Assembly (NCBI GenBank): GCA_017430965.1
Contig: JAFRLX010000053.1
Coordinates: 1-46,747 of the forward strand
Length of the DNA stretch: 46,747 nucleotides
Reading direction: 5' to 3'
From: Clostridia bacterium
GTDB taxonomy: Bacteria > Bacillota > Clostridia > Oscillospirales > Acutalibacteraceae
The position numbers were made by a program, and so were the translations under genes. Positions 32,317-41,904 of the stretch are shown here, one piece after another; within the stretch, counting starts at the first letter, position 1; the number at the start of each line of letters is the position of its first letter. The notes under the pieces were generated by a model. The model ran no database searches. It saw only the letters and a list, made by a program, of their open reading frames with translations, and was not told the origin of the DNA.

Positions 32317-35300
32317 ATGAAACCGAAAGCAGTTTTCAAAAAAGCGTTTCTCATTTTCCTCAGTGTCGTGATGGTATTTTCATCCGTACCTGTGTTTGCA
32401 GTGTTTTCCGGCGCTGCGACGAGAAATGAGAAAACCGGTATCACCGTTTACGGCGAGACCGAAAATGCAGTCGTTTCCGGTGCTGTTGAGAAAAAAATCA
32501 ACATGAGAAACGAAAACAATGAGAATGTAAAAGGTTACATGCTCACCCTTACTCCCAGTACGGCAACCGGACTGAGAGCCAGCTATAAGGACTATTACGG
32601 CAAGGGCAAGACCAAGGATACCCGTGCCAAGGCAGCACAAAGCTGGAGCAGGTGGGGCATGCAGAAGATGACCGACCAGGCAAAGGCCTATGAAGCTTCT
32701 TCTGACATTGACGGCCAGGTGGTATTTGCCACCAACGGCGACTACTATAATATGGCAAACGGCCAGCCTTTAGGCAGCTGTATTATGGAAGGCAATGCGG
32801 ACATTAACCCGAACAATGAAGAGCCTTATTTCGCATTGCTCAAAGACGGAACTTGTGCAGTTCGCGAATCTTCCGTTCCGAAAACAGATGTTCAAGAATG
32901 TATCGCCGGTCCGTTCTTACTTTTAAAAGATGGTGTGAACCAATTTTCACCTGACAACAAAGATTTAATGCCGCGTAACTCTGTTGGCGTAAAAGCTGAC
33001 GGTACGGTGGTATTCTTTGAAGTAGACGGTCGCCAGGAAACCAGTGTCGGCATGACTTTATGCGAATTGGCGGAAATGCTCAAGGATGAAGGCTGTGTCG
33101 ATGCGCTCTACTTAGATGGCGGCGGCTCGGCAACCTTTGCCACCAAGCGTGAAGGGGAAGACGCCTTAAGCGTTAAGAACAGCCCGAGTGACGGTACGGA
33201 AAGAACCGTTTCCAGCGGTATGCTCCTTGTGAGCAACGCCGGTAGCGATGATACTTTTGATCATGCAAAACTTTCTCCGAAAAACGAAATCTACACCCCC
33301 GGTTCCGAAGTGCAGTTTACCGCTATCGGTATCGGCAATTCCGGCAAGAAAGTAGATTTGCCGGAGGGTTGCACCTTTGTTTTGGCTGAGGACAGCAAAG
33401 ATTTGGGTATCATTGACCCGAACACCGGTGTGTTTACGGCAAATGAAGCATATGCAGGCGAAGCCAAAACCGTGAATGTGCAGCTTTTACAAGGTGCGCG
33501 CAAGGTCGGCGAAACCAAAATTATCATTGCAGTGCCCGATGAACTCAGATTTTCCACCGATTCCATTACCTTGGATTACGGTGAACAGAGCACGCTCGGC
33601 TTCAGCGCTTACTACCAAGCCAGAGAAATCAATTATAAAGACGGCGACTTCAATTGGAGCTTTGAAACCATCCAAACCTCCGACCAGAGCGCTACCATCG
33701 GTCATGTAGAAAGCGATAATATCTTTGTCGCTACCGAAAACAATGAAGCCGGCAACCTTTCCATTCAAGGCAAGGTGACGGCAACCTCCAAGTGGGATAA
33801 CGCCGTTGCAAATTCCATTACAGTCGGTGTCGGTATGAAGCCCGTGATTGTTATGGACGGCGGCGACGGTACGGAAGCTACTCCGCTTAACTACAATAAC
33901 ATTGCATATACTCATGCTGCGGCAGACGGCGGCGGTATTGCTTACGAAACCCACCCGGATGACCATGGCGATGTTATCGTTTGCCACTACATTAACGGTG
34001 ACGGCAGCAGCCGCGGCGGTATTGCTTCCGCTGAGGTCGTTGACCGCGATACCGGTATGGTCAGAAAAGGCCAGCACGCCTTGAAACTCAATTATGACTT
34101 CTCCAATACCAACGGTATTGAGGGTGCCTGTGTCGGTTTCTCCAATGATATCGTCATTGAAGGCAGCCCCTCGGCAGTCGGTATTTGGGTGTATGCACCC
34201 GAAGGCACACCGAACCTGTGGCTGAGATTGCGCTGCAGAGCCGGCGGCTCGGACCCCTCGAACCCGATTAAAACCCTTGACTTTACCGAACGCGCCGACC
34301 AGGCGACCGACGGCACTCACGGCGGTATCAACTGGACCGGCTGGAGGTACCTCGAATGTAAGCTGTCAGACGTGGCAAAGCCCATTGTGTTGTTGGCAGG
34401 CGAAACCTTCCGCGTGATGGATACTGTCAATTCTTACGGCAGAATGGGTCGCTGGGTCTGCACCAAGGATGATGCGGGCAATGTCTCCGAGGCAATTGAG
34501 TATCCGAACGGCTTAAAGGGCTCGTTATACATTGACAATATGTCCTTTGTTTACGGTAGTGCGGCAGAGGATGTGGATAACCCGAAGATTAACGATATCA
34601 AAGTCGGTCCCGATATGCAGCACTTAGATACCATCGATGCAGAGGGTAAGAGCGTTGTTGAGTCCAACAAAGTCAGTTTTTCTGCTGAGTTTGCCGATGT
34701 ACATAACAAACTTTCCACCGGCATTGAGTATGCTTATTTATACCTTGACGGTGTGAATATGACCAAAAAGTTTAAAGATACAGAAAATGAGCATTACGCC
34801 GAGAATTTGGCTGACGGTAAGATGTCATTAAGTGATATGACACTTGCCAACGGTACCCATACGGTCACCCTTTTGGCGGTGGACGGTAATGACAATGAAG
34901 CATCCGTTACCAGAACCTTTACGGTGAAGGGGAACGATGAAAGCTTAACCTCCGTGGACATCGACAGCGCTGCACAAGCAGAGCTCGGCAAGGATTTTGC
35001 TCTCAAACTCGATTCCAATAAGTTGGAGGATGTGAAAAACGTTGAAGCGAATATCGTTGTCAGCGAAGAAACTCCGATTAAGGAAGTCAAATTTGCGGAT
35101 GGTTACGAGGGCACCTATGAGGCAAACGGCAACAAGGTCAATATCAAAGCCGCAAAAACCGGAGAGCAGACCGGTGAAGGCACCATTGCCACCATTATCC
35201 TCGATGTGCCTCACACCGTTCCCGAAGGCTATTACCTGAATTATAAAGTTGAAAACGGCACGGTTGAATATGCACAAGAAAAGGATGATTCCTTTGCCAA

Positions 35301-38300
35301 CACCTTTGCGACCAGCACGGTGAAGGTTCCCGTGATTGCAAAATATACCGTGCAGGTGCAGACCAATGTGGTCGGCAGTGATTACGGCAGCATTTATGTG
35401 GCAGATGAAAACGGCAAGCCGGCATCCGGCGTTGCGGTTTACAGTGGCGATACCAAGTTGGGCACAACCGCGAAAGACGGTATTTGCAACACCAACGATT
35501 TTGTGGATGCGGTTCAGGAATTTACCGTTTACGCTAAGGGTAAGAACGGCTATTCCTTCGCCAAGAAGGCACAGAGCTTGAAGGCGTTAGGCGATGAGAG
35601 CGGTGCACCGTACCACATTATTGCCAATGCAACTTTAGATGCCTCTACTACAAAGAATATCGTTTGGATGTCCAATCCGAACACATCCGCGCAAAAGGCA
35701 GTGATGGAATATGCTGCTAAGAGCGACTACGAAGCCAAAGGCGAAGCGGCATTCACCGCTTTTGAAGGCAAGTGCACGCTTTCCGAATTTACCGCCAGCG
35801 GTAACATCAATGAAAACGGTGCGGTCTATGTTAAGGAAGCACTCCTGACAGGGCTGACTCCCGAGACAGAATACTGCTACCGCGTTGGCGACGGCAGCAT
35901 TTGGTCCGAAGTTAAGAGCTTTACGACTTACAAAGCATATAACAGAAAAGGCGGCAACAGCCTGAAGTTCTTTGTTATCGGTGATGCTCAAACAGATGAT
36001 GAAAACCTCAACAACCTCAAAAACATCATCAACGATACCAAGACCGGTTACGACCTCGGTACACAAATCGGTGATGCTGTAGAAACCCCGAAGCTCTATT
36101 CCGATTGGGATAACTTCTTAACACAGTTCAGTGTGTACGATGTAGACTTCCTGCATGCCATCGGTAACCACGAAACCTTCAGCGACGTGGGCGCGACCAA
36201 TGCAAACACTATCTTCGGCACACCGAATGACCGTTATTATTCCACAGTTTACGGCGGCGTTTATATCGCAACCGTAGCCTTCACACAGAACCGCGCAGAG
36301 TTGGAAGAAGCGGCTGCATGGTTGGCAGAGGATGCTGCAAAGGCAACCACACCGTGGAAGGTGCTCATTATGCACCAACCGCCTTACTACACCAATTCCG
36401 ACGGCGGCAACGAAATTATCCAAGAATTATTCGCACCGGCAGTAGACAAGGGCGGTATTGACTTTGTCTTCTCCGGTCACGACCACAGCTATGCGAGAAC
36501 CTATCCGCTGATTAACGGCGCTGTTGCCGAAGATTACAAGATGGCGGATAAGGGCGAAGCGGAAGTTACCGAATACAGCGGCGAGGGCGCAATCTACTAC
36601 ATCGCCGGCTCCACCGGTCAAAAGGCCTATCCGATTGACAAGCAGGTTGAGCACTTCGGTTTGTTCTCACAAGCAACGATTGATTTCGATTCTATTTATT
36701 TGTCTGTGGAAGCGGATGATGAATCCTTCACCGTTAAGACCATGGATGGTGAAATGGTTATCGACCAGTTCACCAAGTACAGCAAATCCAAGAGCTGTGC
36801 CCATTCCTATGACTACTATGATGCAGAGGATGAAGCGCTTCACTGCGAGAAGTGTGACAGAATCTATGACGCCAAGGAAATCGCTTACACCGGTCTTGTC
36901 AACGACAAGCAGACCGAAAAGCTGAGATTCTTGAAGGACGGCGAACCGCAAACCGGTATTCAAACCGTGCAGGATAAGGCGATTGTGTTTGATAACGACG
37001 GGCTTGCTTACGATGGCAAGTTTGAGATTGCCGGCACCGAATACACCTTCGAAAACGGTCAGCTTACCGCTTGCTCCGATGAAAATGCAGGCGAAGTCTT
37101 CTTCGGCTACTGCGGTGCAGATGCGGACGGCAGAAACCTTGTGTATGCTTACCAGCCCGGCAACAATGTTGTCAATATCGGCGTGAACCCGATGATGAAG
37201 AATCCTTCGGGCGAAATGAAGAATTGGGCTATCTTTAAGGATGTGCCGTGGCAGACCCACAGATTTACCATTGAAAAGTACAACATCGGCGAAGGCGTTA
37301 CCAGCATCGGCGATTATATGGCGTACATCTCTATCAACCCGGCACCCGAACAGCTGCAAGGTGTGGATTCCGTGCTCAGCGAAGTCAATCTCCCGAGCAC
37401 TCTGGAGAGAATCGGTACTTCTGCATTTACCAACAATGCGAAGCTGACCAAGATTACGATTCCGGCTAAGGTTTCCTATATCGGTACAGGTGCATTCAGA
37501 TTGATTCCGGGCATCAAAGTGACCATGCTGGGCACCAAGGCACCCGAAGTGCCGGAAGGCACCTCTGCTTTCGCCAAGTGCGGTTCAAACGCCGTGCTCA
37601 GCGTTCCGTGCAGCACACAATGGCACCGTGCCATCGTCAACAAGGCATTCCACTTCCCGGGTGCGGTGAAGTATAGAGACCACGCAAAGAAGAGTTTGGT
37701 AACGACCAAGAAAGCCATCAGTTTGAAAGCAAAGGGCTCTGCGATTACCAAGTGCAGTGTTTGCGGTACAGTGATTGCTTCGAAGTATTATACCTTGAAC
37801 AAGGGCGCTAAATTTATGAGAGACAGTGCACAGTATCAGGTATCCGCAAAGGATAAGACCGTTAACTTAATCAGGTACACCAACAAGAAGGCGAGCAACG
37901 TTGTTATCGGCGCTGTGGTGAATTACGGCGGTGTGAAGTACACCGTTACCGGCATCGGCGCAAATGCATTTGCAGGCAAAAAGCTGATGAAGACCATTGT
38001 GTTGCCGGCAACCGTCAAGGTTATCGCCAGAGGCGCTTTCAACGGCTGTACAAACCTGAAGCTTGTGAAGTTTACCGGCACGGTTAAAGCATGGAAAGCC
38101 ATTAAGGTCGGCGGGTTGAACACACCGCTGCGCAAGGCAAAGGTCACTTGTTCTCAGAGTTTGAAGTGTGCGCTTGCCAAAACCAAGTATGCCTACACCG
38201 GCAAGGTGATTACACCGAAGGTAATTGTAAAGGATACCAGAGGCAAATTGTTGGTACAGAATAAGGACTACACCGTAACCTATGCAAAGGGCAGAAAGCT

Positions 38301-38394
38301 TGCCGGCAAGTATGCGGTCAAGGTTACATTTAAGGGCATTTATGCCGGTTCAAGAATGCTGTATTTCAACATCTATGTCAACGGCAAGGGCTGA
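32317..38394 (+). CDS. Giant secreted phosphodiester-glycosidase / purple-acid-phosphatase fusion
   Basis: A 2025-residue exported protein. A signal peptide (about 1-34) is followed by a phosphodiester glycosidase (NAGPA-like) domain at about 60-310, with NGDYYN near 141 and the glycine-rich LDGGGSATF near 266. Next come Ig-like repeats, a jelly-roll-like segment with GIWVYAPEGTPNLWLRL (about 510-750) and a cohesin-like segment (about 875-985). A fibronectin/purple-acid-phosphatase module follows at about 1105-1470, with metal motifs GDAQ (about 1221), GD, GNHE (about 1282), MHQPPYY and GHDHSYART (about 1386). CxxC knuckles, LRR_5-type repeats (about 1688-1740 and 1861-1931) and a terminal YTGK...DYTV module complete it. 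It follows the CotH gene by 53 bases. Confidence 0.85.
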   Translation: MKPKAVFKKAFLIFLSVVMVFSSVPVFAVFSGAATRNEKTGITVYGETENAVVSGAVEKKINMRNENNENVKGYMLTLTPSTATGLRASYKDYYGKGKTKDTRAKAAQSWSRWGMQKMTDQAKAYEASSDIDGQVVFATNGDYYNMANGQPLGSCIMEGNADINPNNEEPYFALLKDGTCAVRESSVPKTDVQECIAGPFLLLKDGVNQFSPDNKDLMPRNSVGVKADGTVVFFEVDGRQETSVGMTLCELAEMLKDEGCVDALYLDGGGSATFATKREGEDALSVKNSPSDGTERTVSSGMLLVSNAGSDDTFDHAKLSPKNEIYTPGSEVQFTAIGIGNSGKKVDLPEGCTFVLAEDSKDLGIIDPNTGVFTANEAYAGEAKTVNVQLLQGARKVGETKIIIAVPDELRFSTDSITLDYGEQSTLGFSAYYQAREINYKDGDFNWSFETIQTSDQSATIGHVESDNIFVATENNEAGNLSIQGKVTATSKWDNAVANSITVGVGMKPVIVMDGGDGTEATPLNYNNIAYTHAAADGGGIAYETHPDDHGDVIVCHYINGDGSSRGGIASAEVVDRDTGMVRKGQHALKLNYDFSNTNGIEGACVGFSNDIVIEGSPSAVGIWVYAPEGTPNLWLRLRCRAGGSDPSNPIKTLDFTERADQATDGTHGGINWTGWRYLECKLSDVAKPIVLLAGETFRVMDTVNSYGRMGRWVCTKDDAGNVSEAIEYPNGLKGSLYIDNMSFVYGSAAEDVDNPKINDIKVGPDMQHLDTIDAEGKSVVESNKVSFSAEFADVHNKLSTGIEYAYLYLDGVNMTKKFKDTENEHYAENLADGKMSLSDMTLANGTHTVTLLAVDGNDNEASVTRTFTVKGNDESLTSVDIDSAAQAELGKDFALKLDSNKLEDVKNVEANIVVSEETPIKEVKFADGYEGTYEANGNKVNIKAAKTGEQTGEGTIATIILDVPHTVPEGYYLNYKVENGTVEYAQEKDDSFANTFATSTVKVPVIAKYTVQVQTNVVGSDYGSIYVADENGKPASGVAVYSGDTKLGTTAKDGICNTNDFVDAVQEFTVYAKGKNGYSFAKKAQSLKALGDESGAPYHIIANATLDASTTKNIVWMSNPNTSAQKAVMEYAAKSDYEAKGEAAFTAFEGKCTLSEFTASGNINENGAVYVKEALLTGLTPETEYCYRVGDGSIWSEVKSFTTYKAYNRKGGNSLKFFVIGDAQTDDENLNNLKNIINDTKTGYDLGTQIGDAVETPKLYSDWDNFLTQFSVYDVDFLHAIGNHETFSDVGATNANTIFGTPNDRYYSTVYGGVYIATVAFTQNRAELEEAAAWLAEDAAKATTPWKVLIMHQPPYYTNSDGGNEIIQELFAPAVDKGGIDFVFSGHDHSYARTYPLINGAVAEDYKMADKGEAEVTEYSGEGAIYYIAGSTGQKAYPIDKQVEHFGLFSQATIDFDSIYLSVEADDESFTVKTMDGEMVIDQFTKYSKSKSCAHSYDYYDAEDEALHCEKCDRIYDAKEIAYTGLVNDKQTEKLRFLKDGEPQTGIQTVQDKAIVFDNDGLAYDGKFEIAGTEYTFENGQLTACSDENAGEVFFGYCGADADGRNLVYAYQPGNNVVNIGVNPMMKNPSGEMKNWAIFKDVPWQTHRFTIEKYNIGEGVTSIGDYMAYISINPAPEQLQGVDSVLSEVNLPSTLERIGTSAFTNNAKLTKITIPAKVSYIGTGAFRLIPGIKVTMLGTKAPEVPEGTSAFAKCGSNAVLSVPCSTQWHRAIVNKAFHFPGAVKYRDHAKKSLVTTKKAISLKAKGSAITKCSVCGTVIASKYYTLNKGAKFMRDSAQYQVSAKDKTVNLIRYTNKKASNVVIGAVVNYGGVKYTVTGIGANAFAGKKLMKTIVLPATVKVIARGAFNGCTNLKLVKFTGTVKAWKAIKVGGLNTPLRKAKVTCSQSLKCALAKTKYAYTGKVITPKVIVKDTRGKLLVQNKDYTVTYAKGRKLAGKYAVKVTFKGIYAGSRMLYFNIYVNGKG

Positions 38395-38494
38395 TAAAAA
38401 TGCCAATGGATTCGCTCAACCGCCGGTGAACGGACTGCGTGGGAGCGCACCGGGAAAAGCGGTAAAAGCGACAACAACTAAATAGGCAAAAGCC

Positions 38495-38532
38495 AATCGG
38501 GTGTGCAAACCGTTGCACACCCGATTATTTTT
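38495..38532 (+). terminator. Terminator after the giant phosphatase fusion gene
   Basis: A perfect 14-bp stem (AATCGGGTGTGCAA with TTGCACACCCGATT, 4-base loop) is followed by ATTTTTG. It lies about 100 bases after the stop. The rest of the 325-base gap (38395-38719) holds only the next promoter. Confidence 0.87.
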
Positions 38533-38636
38533 GTGCCTGTAAACCTTCCTGATGTGTTGCGCGGACTATAAGCGCTGTAAAAACGCTGCGAAGCGTTTCG
38601 GCACAGATGAAATTTGTATTGAAAAAAAGATTTATA

Positions 38637-38665
38637 TTGCGTAATAAGAAAGAATGTGGTATACT
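38637..38665 (+). promoter_or_regulatory. Promoter of the tyrosine-kinase fusion gene
   Basis: TTGCGT (38637-38642) and TATACT (38660-38665) are separated by 17 bp, about 55 bases ahead of the ATG at 38720. Confidence 0.6.
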
Positions 38666-38719
38666 CTCTATGATTGATTTAAATTTATACAGATTTTTTA
38701 TATAAGGAAAAAGATTATT

Positions 38720-40243
38720 ATGGGAGAGAAAAAACTAAGTTCACTTCAAGATAATATCAGTGTGATGTTCATATTGAACCTCCTTAAAAAGGGCTGGAAA
38801 TTAATGGTTATTTTCATGCTCTTGGGTGCAGCGGCAGCATATGCAATTTCCACTTACTTTATTACGCCGCAGTATTCCTCTAATTTGAGTTTGTATGTTA
38901 CCAATTCCAGCACTATGAATGGTGCGAGCTCCTCTTCGGACTTAAACTATTCCTCAAGATTGGCGCGTACCTATATCATCATTTTGCAGGAAGCAACCGT
39001 TAGAGAGCAGGTTGCCAACAAGCTGCACACAAAGGTTTCTGCCGGTCAGCTTTCCTCTATGGTTACCTTGGAGTCGGTTGACGATACGGAAGTTATCAAA
39101 ATCAGCGCAACCAGCTCCGACCCTGAGCTTTCCGCAGAAATCTGCAATGTTTACGGTTCTGTGGCACCTGAGGTTTTGCAGAGAGTTGTAAAAGCGGGTT
39201 CTGTTGAAATTATCGGTAAAGCCAAGGCTTCCAGTTCGCCGATTTCTCCCAACATCCGCAACAATACACTCTATGGTGCGGCAGCCGGCGTGGCAGCTGC
39301 GATTATCGTGGTGCTTTTGAGAGTGCTGATTGATAACACCGTGCAAAGTGAAGAAGAATTCAAGAGAATTATCGGTATTCCCGTTTGGGCAAGCATCCCC
39401 AGCTTTACCAACAGCTCGAAGGATAAGCGCCATAAGGGTTCCGATGCGGCTGCATTGCGGCGTACCATCATCAATTCACAAACGCCCTTTGCAATCACAG
39501 AGGCGTACAAAAATGCGAGAACGAGTATGTCATTCTCCATTACCGATTCTTCCGCAAAAGCAGTGGTTATCACCTCTTGTGAGCCTGATGCGGGTAAATC
39601 CACCACGGTTGCAAACCTGGCTATGACCATGGCGAAAACCAATGCAAAAGTGCTTATTGTGGACTCTGACTTGAGAAAACCGATTCAGCACAAATACTTT
39701 AAGATTGACAACTCCAGAGGCCTTTCCGGCGTGTTGGCAGGTCACTACTCTGTCGGTTCCTGTATCAAGGAAGTGGCAAAGAACTTGTACCTGATGCCTT
39801 CCGGCGTTATTCCGCCGAACCCCTCGGAATTGATTGCTTCTCGAAATATGTCGCAGCTCATCAAAGAGCTTAAGAATGTTTATGACTACATCTTCTTCGA
39901 TGCACCGCCCGCAAGCGTGGTGACGGATGCTACCGTTTTGGCACCGAAGGTCGATGGCGTTGTATTCATCGTTCGCCAGAATCGTACCGAATACGGTGAT
40001 GTGCAGAAGATTATCGATGACATTCGCAGGTTGGATGGTAAGATTTTAGGTACCATTATTACCGACTCCTCGAACTTCTCCTCTATCGGTCTGTCAAGGT
40101 ATAAGGCTTACGATTACCATTACGGCGGCGTATCGATTAAGAACGACAGCGCCAAGAAACAGGCGGAGAGCTCTAAAGAGGCAGCGCCGAAGCTGACACC
40201 GGCACCCAAGGCGCCCAAGGACACCGGCGGCAATAAATCATAA
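38720..40243 (+). CDS. Polysaccharide co-polymerase fused to tyrosine kinase (Wzc-like)
   Basis: Controls chain length and export of capsule or exopolysaccharide. The 507-residue protein joins a Wzz/CpsC-like membrane part (transmembrane helices about 26-47 and 184-203 with an extracellular loop) to a CpsD-like bacterial tyrosine kinase. The kinase has Walker A SCEPDAGKST (286-295), Walker A' VLIVDSDLRK (311-320) and Walker B YIFFDAP (390-396). A tyrosine cluster, Y461, Y464, Y466 and Y468, is the likely autophosphorylation tail, followed by a Lys/Pro/Ala-rich end. In many Gram-positives the two halves are separate genes; here they are fused as in Wzc. No polymerase or flippase gene is adjacent. 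Confidence 0.9.
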   Translation: MGEKKLSSLQDNISVMFILNLLKKGWKLMVIFMLLGAAAAYAISTYFITPQYSSNLSLYVTNSSTMNGASSSSDLNYSSRLARTYIIILQEATVREQVANKLHTKVSAGQLSSMVTLESVDDTEVIKISATSSDPELSAEICNVYGSVAPEVLQRVVKAGSVEIIGKAKASSSPISPNIRNNTLYGAAAGVAAAIIVVLLRVLIDNTVQSEEEFKRIIGIPVWASIPSFTNSSKDKRHKGSDAAALRRTIINSQTPFAITEAYKNARTSMSFSITDSSAKAVVITSCEPDAGKSTTVANLAMTMAKTNAKVLIVDSDLRKPIQHKYFKIDNSRGLSGVLAGHYSVGSCIKEVAKNLYLMPSGVIPPNPSELIASRNMSQLIKELKNVYDYIFFDAPPASVVTDATVLAPKVDGVVFIVRQNRTEYGDVQKIIDDIRRLDGKILGTIITDSSNFSSIGLSRYKAYDYHYGGVSIKNDSAKKQAESSKEAAPKLTPAPKAPKDTGGNKS

Positions 40244-40248
40244 CAAAC

Positions 40249-40282
40249 AAAAGTCGTGAAGGAATCCTTCACGACTTTTTTT
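40249..40282 (+). terminator. Terminator after the tyrosine-kinase fusion gene
   Basis: A perfect 14-bp stem (AAAAGTCGTGAAGG with CCTTCACGACTTTT, loop AAT) runs into a T run, 6 bases after the stop codon. Confidence 0.9.
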
Positions 40283-40327
40283 GTGCTTTTTTGGGCTCCG
40301 AGTGGAGAGCATATAGCGGGCATGACT

Positions 40328-40990
40328 TTATGGGATGATGTCGATGACCGTTAAGCGATTGTCGGCAATTTGAAACTTAATTTCTTTTCCGGCAAAAGCC
40401 ATGCCGTACACACGCGCGGGGTCATTTTGGTAAGCGGGAATGGGTTTGTTGGCAAGCACTTTGCGCAGTGCCGGCAGCTTCTGCCCCATCTTGTCGGCTA
40501 AAGGCTTTTCAATAGAGACCTCCAGCTGTGCAAAGTCGACCTTTTGTGTAAAGCCGAAGGCGGCATCGCTGTGCACATCTGCTTCCACATAGGGCTTGAT
40601 ATCAAAGATGGGTGTGCCGTTCATCAAATCCGCACCGCTGACATAGAGAATCGGCGCTTCGGGCGCATCCCAATCAACGCGCTTGAGTTTTACACTCGAA
40701 AGCCCCAAGCGGTTGGGGCGAAAGGGTGAGCGCGAGGCAAACACGCCCACGCGGGTGTTACCGCCCAGGCGCGGCGGGCGCACGGTTGGCGAAAACGGTT
40801 TTTCCTCGTTGGCAGAAAACTCCCAAATCAGCCAGATGTGGGAGAATTCTTCTAAGCCTCTGACCGCTTCCTTAGAGCGGTAGGGTGGCTCGAATATAAT
40901 TTTTCCCTCTAATTCTTCGACAATGCCGCTTTGGCGGGGAATGCCGAATTTTTCGGGGAACTCCGTAAAAATGCTTGCAATCTGTTCCAT
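40328..40990 (-). CDS. trmO: tRNA (N6-threonylcarbamoyladenosine37-N6)-methyltransferase TrmO
   Basis: Methylates t6A37 to m6t6A in tRNA-Thr using S-adenosylmethionine. The 220-residue protein belongs to the TsaA/YaeB family. FEPPYRSKEAVRGLEEFSHIWLIWEF (about 34-59) and RPPRLGGNTRVGVFASRSPFRPNRLGLSSVKL (about 72-103) are the signature blocks, and SGADLMNGTPIFDIKPYV follows. A C-terminal extension of about 70 residues fits longer family members. It has its own minus-strand promoter, TTGCAA (41047-41052) and TATTAT (41024-41029) with a 17-bp spacer, divergent from the next gene. Confidence 0.92.
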   Translation of the reverse strand: MEQIASIFTEFPEKFGIPRQSGIVEELEGKIIFEPPYRSKEAVRGLEEFSHIWLIWEFSANEEKPFSPTVRPPRLGGNTRVGVFASRSPFRPNRLGLSSVKLKRVDWDAPEAPILYVSGADLMNGTPIFDIKPYVEADVHSDAAFGFTQKVDFAQLEVSIEKPLADKMGQKLPALRKVLANKPIPAYQNDPARVYGMAFAGKEIKFQIADNRLTVIDIIP

Positions 40991-41057
40991 AGCGAATCCT
41001 TTGCATATAAATAAGGTAATTAAATAATAACAGTATGTGAATTTTTTTGCAAGTGTG

Positions 41058-41086
41058 TTGAATTTGGCGGCAAGATAGATTATAAT
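41058..41086 (+). promoter_or_regulatory. Promoter of the acidic membrane protein gene
   Basis: TTGAAT (41058-41063) and TATAAT (41081-41086) have a 17-bp spacer and lie 29 bases before the ATG at 41116. The divergent trmO promoter overlaps this region, so the two may interfere. Confidence 0.7.
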
Positions 41087-41115
41087 AATACCATCAATTT
41101 ATTGAGGTGACAACT

Positions 41116-41850
41116 ATGGATGATAATAAAAACCGCGAAGAACAGGCAACGGAAATTTTGGAAGATGCGACTGAAGTGATACAAGAGCAAGAAGAAAACA
41201 AAACCGAGCTTGCGCAAGCGGAAGAGCCGGAAACCGAAGCCGCGCAGCAAGAAGCGGTAGCCTTGGAGCCGAAAGCAGAGGAGCCGAAAGCAGAGGAACC
41301 GGAAGCAGCAAGCGAAACACAGGCAGCTCCCGCAACCGCGGAGTCGAGTGCAAAAAAGCCCGGGCAAAAGAAGCTGTTGTTTATTGTCGCAGTAGCAATA
41401 GTGGCGGTGGCGCTTGTGGTCGGCGGCATTGTGCTGGCAAAGAAGGTGCACGACACCAAGGCGCAGTACACAATGGAGGATGGTTCACCGACACCGGATT
41501 CCCCACAGGGAATAGCGGATGGACACGGCGAGAAGGCAGAGGTGGTTACCGGTGAAGAAGCCACCAAGGGCGCTGAGGTAAAAGATGCAGATGCCATTGA
41601 AACCGTTACGGCTTTGAGCGACGAGCAATTAGGCTTAAAGAAAAAGGATTACAGCTTTATGGTGGCGCAGCAATCCTACATTATTAAAGGGGATGCCTAT
41701 GTGCAGGTCATTGCCGCCAAGAAAAAGGAGAATAAAGATGGCTCTGTCTCTATTACTCCCTATGGAAAGTATTACATTTCGTTTGACGGCAAGACCATAC
41801 TCAAAGAGGACATGAAAAACTTGGGCAACTACGAGGAAATCAAACAGTAA
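41116..41850 (+). CDS. Acidic single-pass membrane protein of unknown function
   Basis: No family recognised. I chose ATG at 41116 because GAGGTGA (41104-41110) is its ribosome binding site; the in-frame GTG at 41107 lies inside that site. The 244-residue protein has a Glu/Ala-rich cytoplasmic N-terminus (about 1-80) with short tandem copies of a KAEEPEA/PKAEE unit. One transmembrane helix lies at about 89-112 (LLFIVAVAIVAVALVVGGIVLA), followed by an outer domain of about 130 residues with no cysteines. The low-complexity acidic tail and single helix resemble the small membrane protein at 5945-6427 in plan but not in sequence. It is a single-gene unit with promoter and terminator. Confidence 0.72.
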   Translation: MDDNKNREEQATEILEDATEVIQEQEENKTELAQAEEPETEAAQQEAVALEPKAEEPKAEEPEAASETQAAPATAESSAKKPGQKKLLFIVAVAIVAVALVVGGIVLAKKVHDTKAQYTMEDGSPTPDSPQGIADGHGEKAEVVTGEEATKGAEVKDADAIETVTALSDEQLGLKKKDYSFMVAQQSYIIKGDAYVQVIAAKKKENKDGSVSITPYGKYYISFDGKTILKEDMKNLGNYEEIKQ

Positions 41851-41904
41851 AAAGCTCGCAATAACAGTTTTACTGTAAAAAACAAATACAATAAAGCGAA
41901 AACA

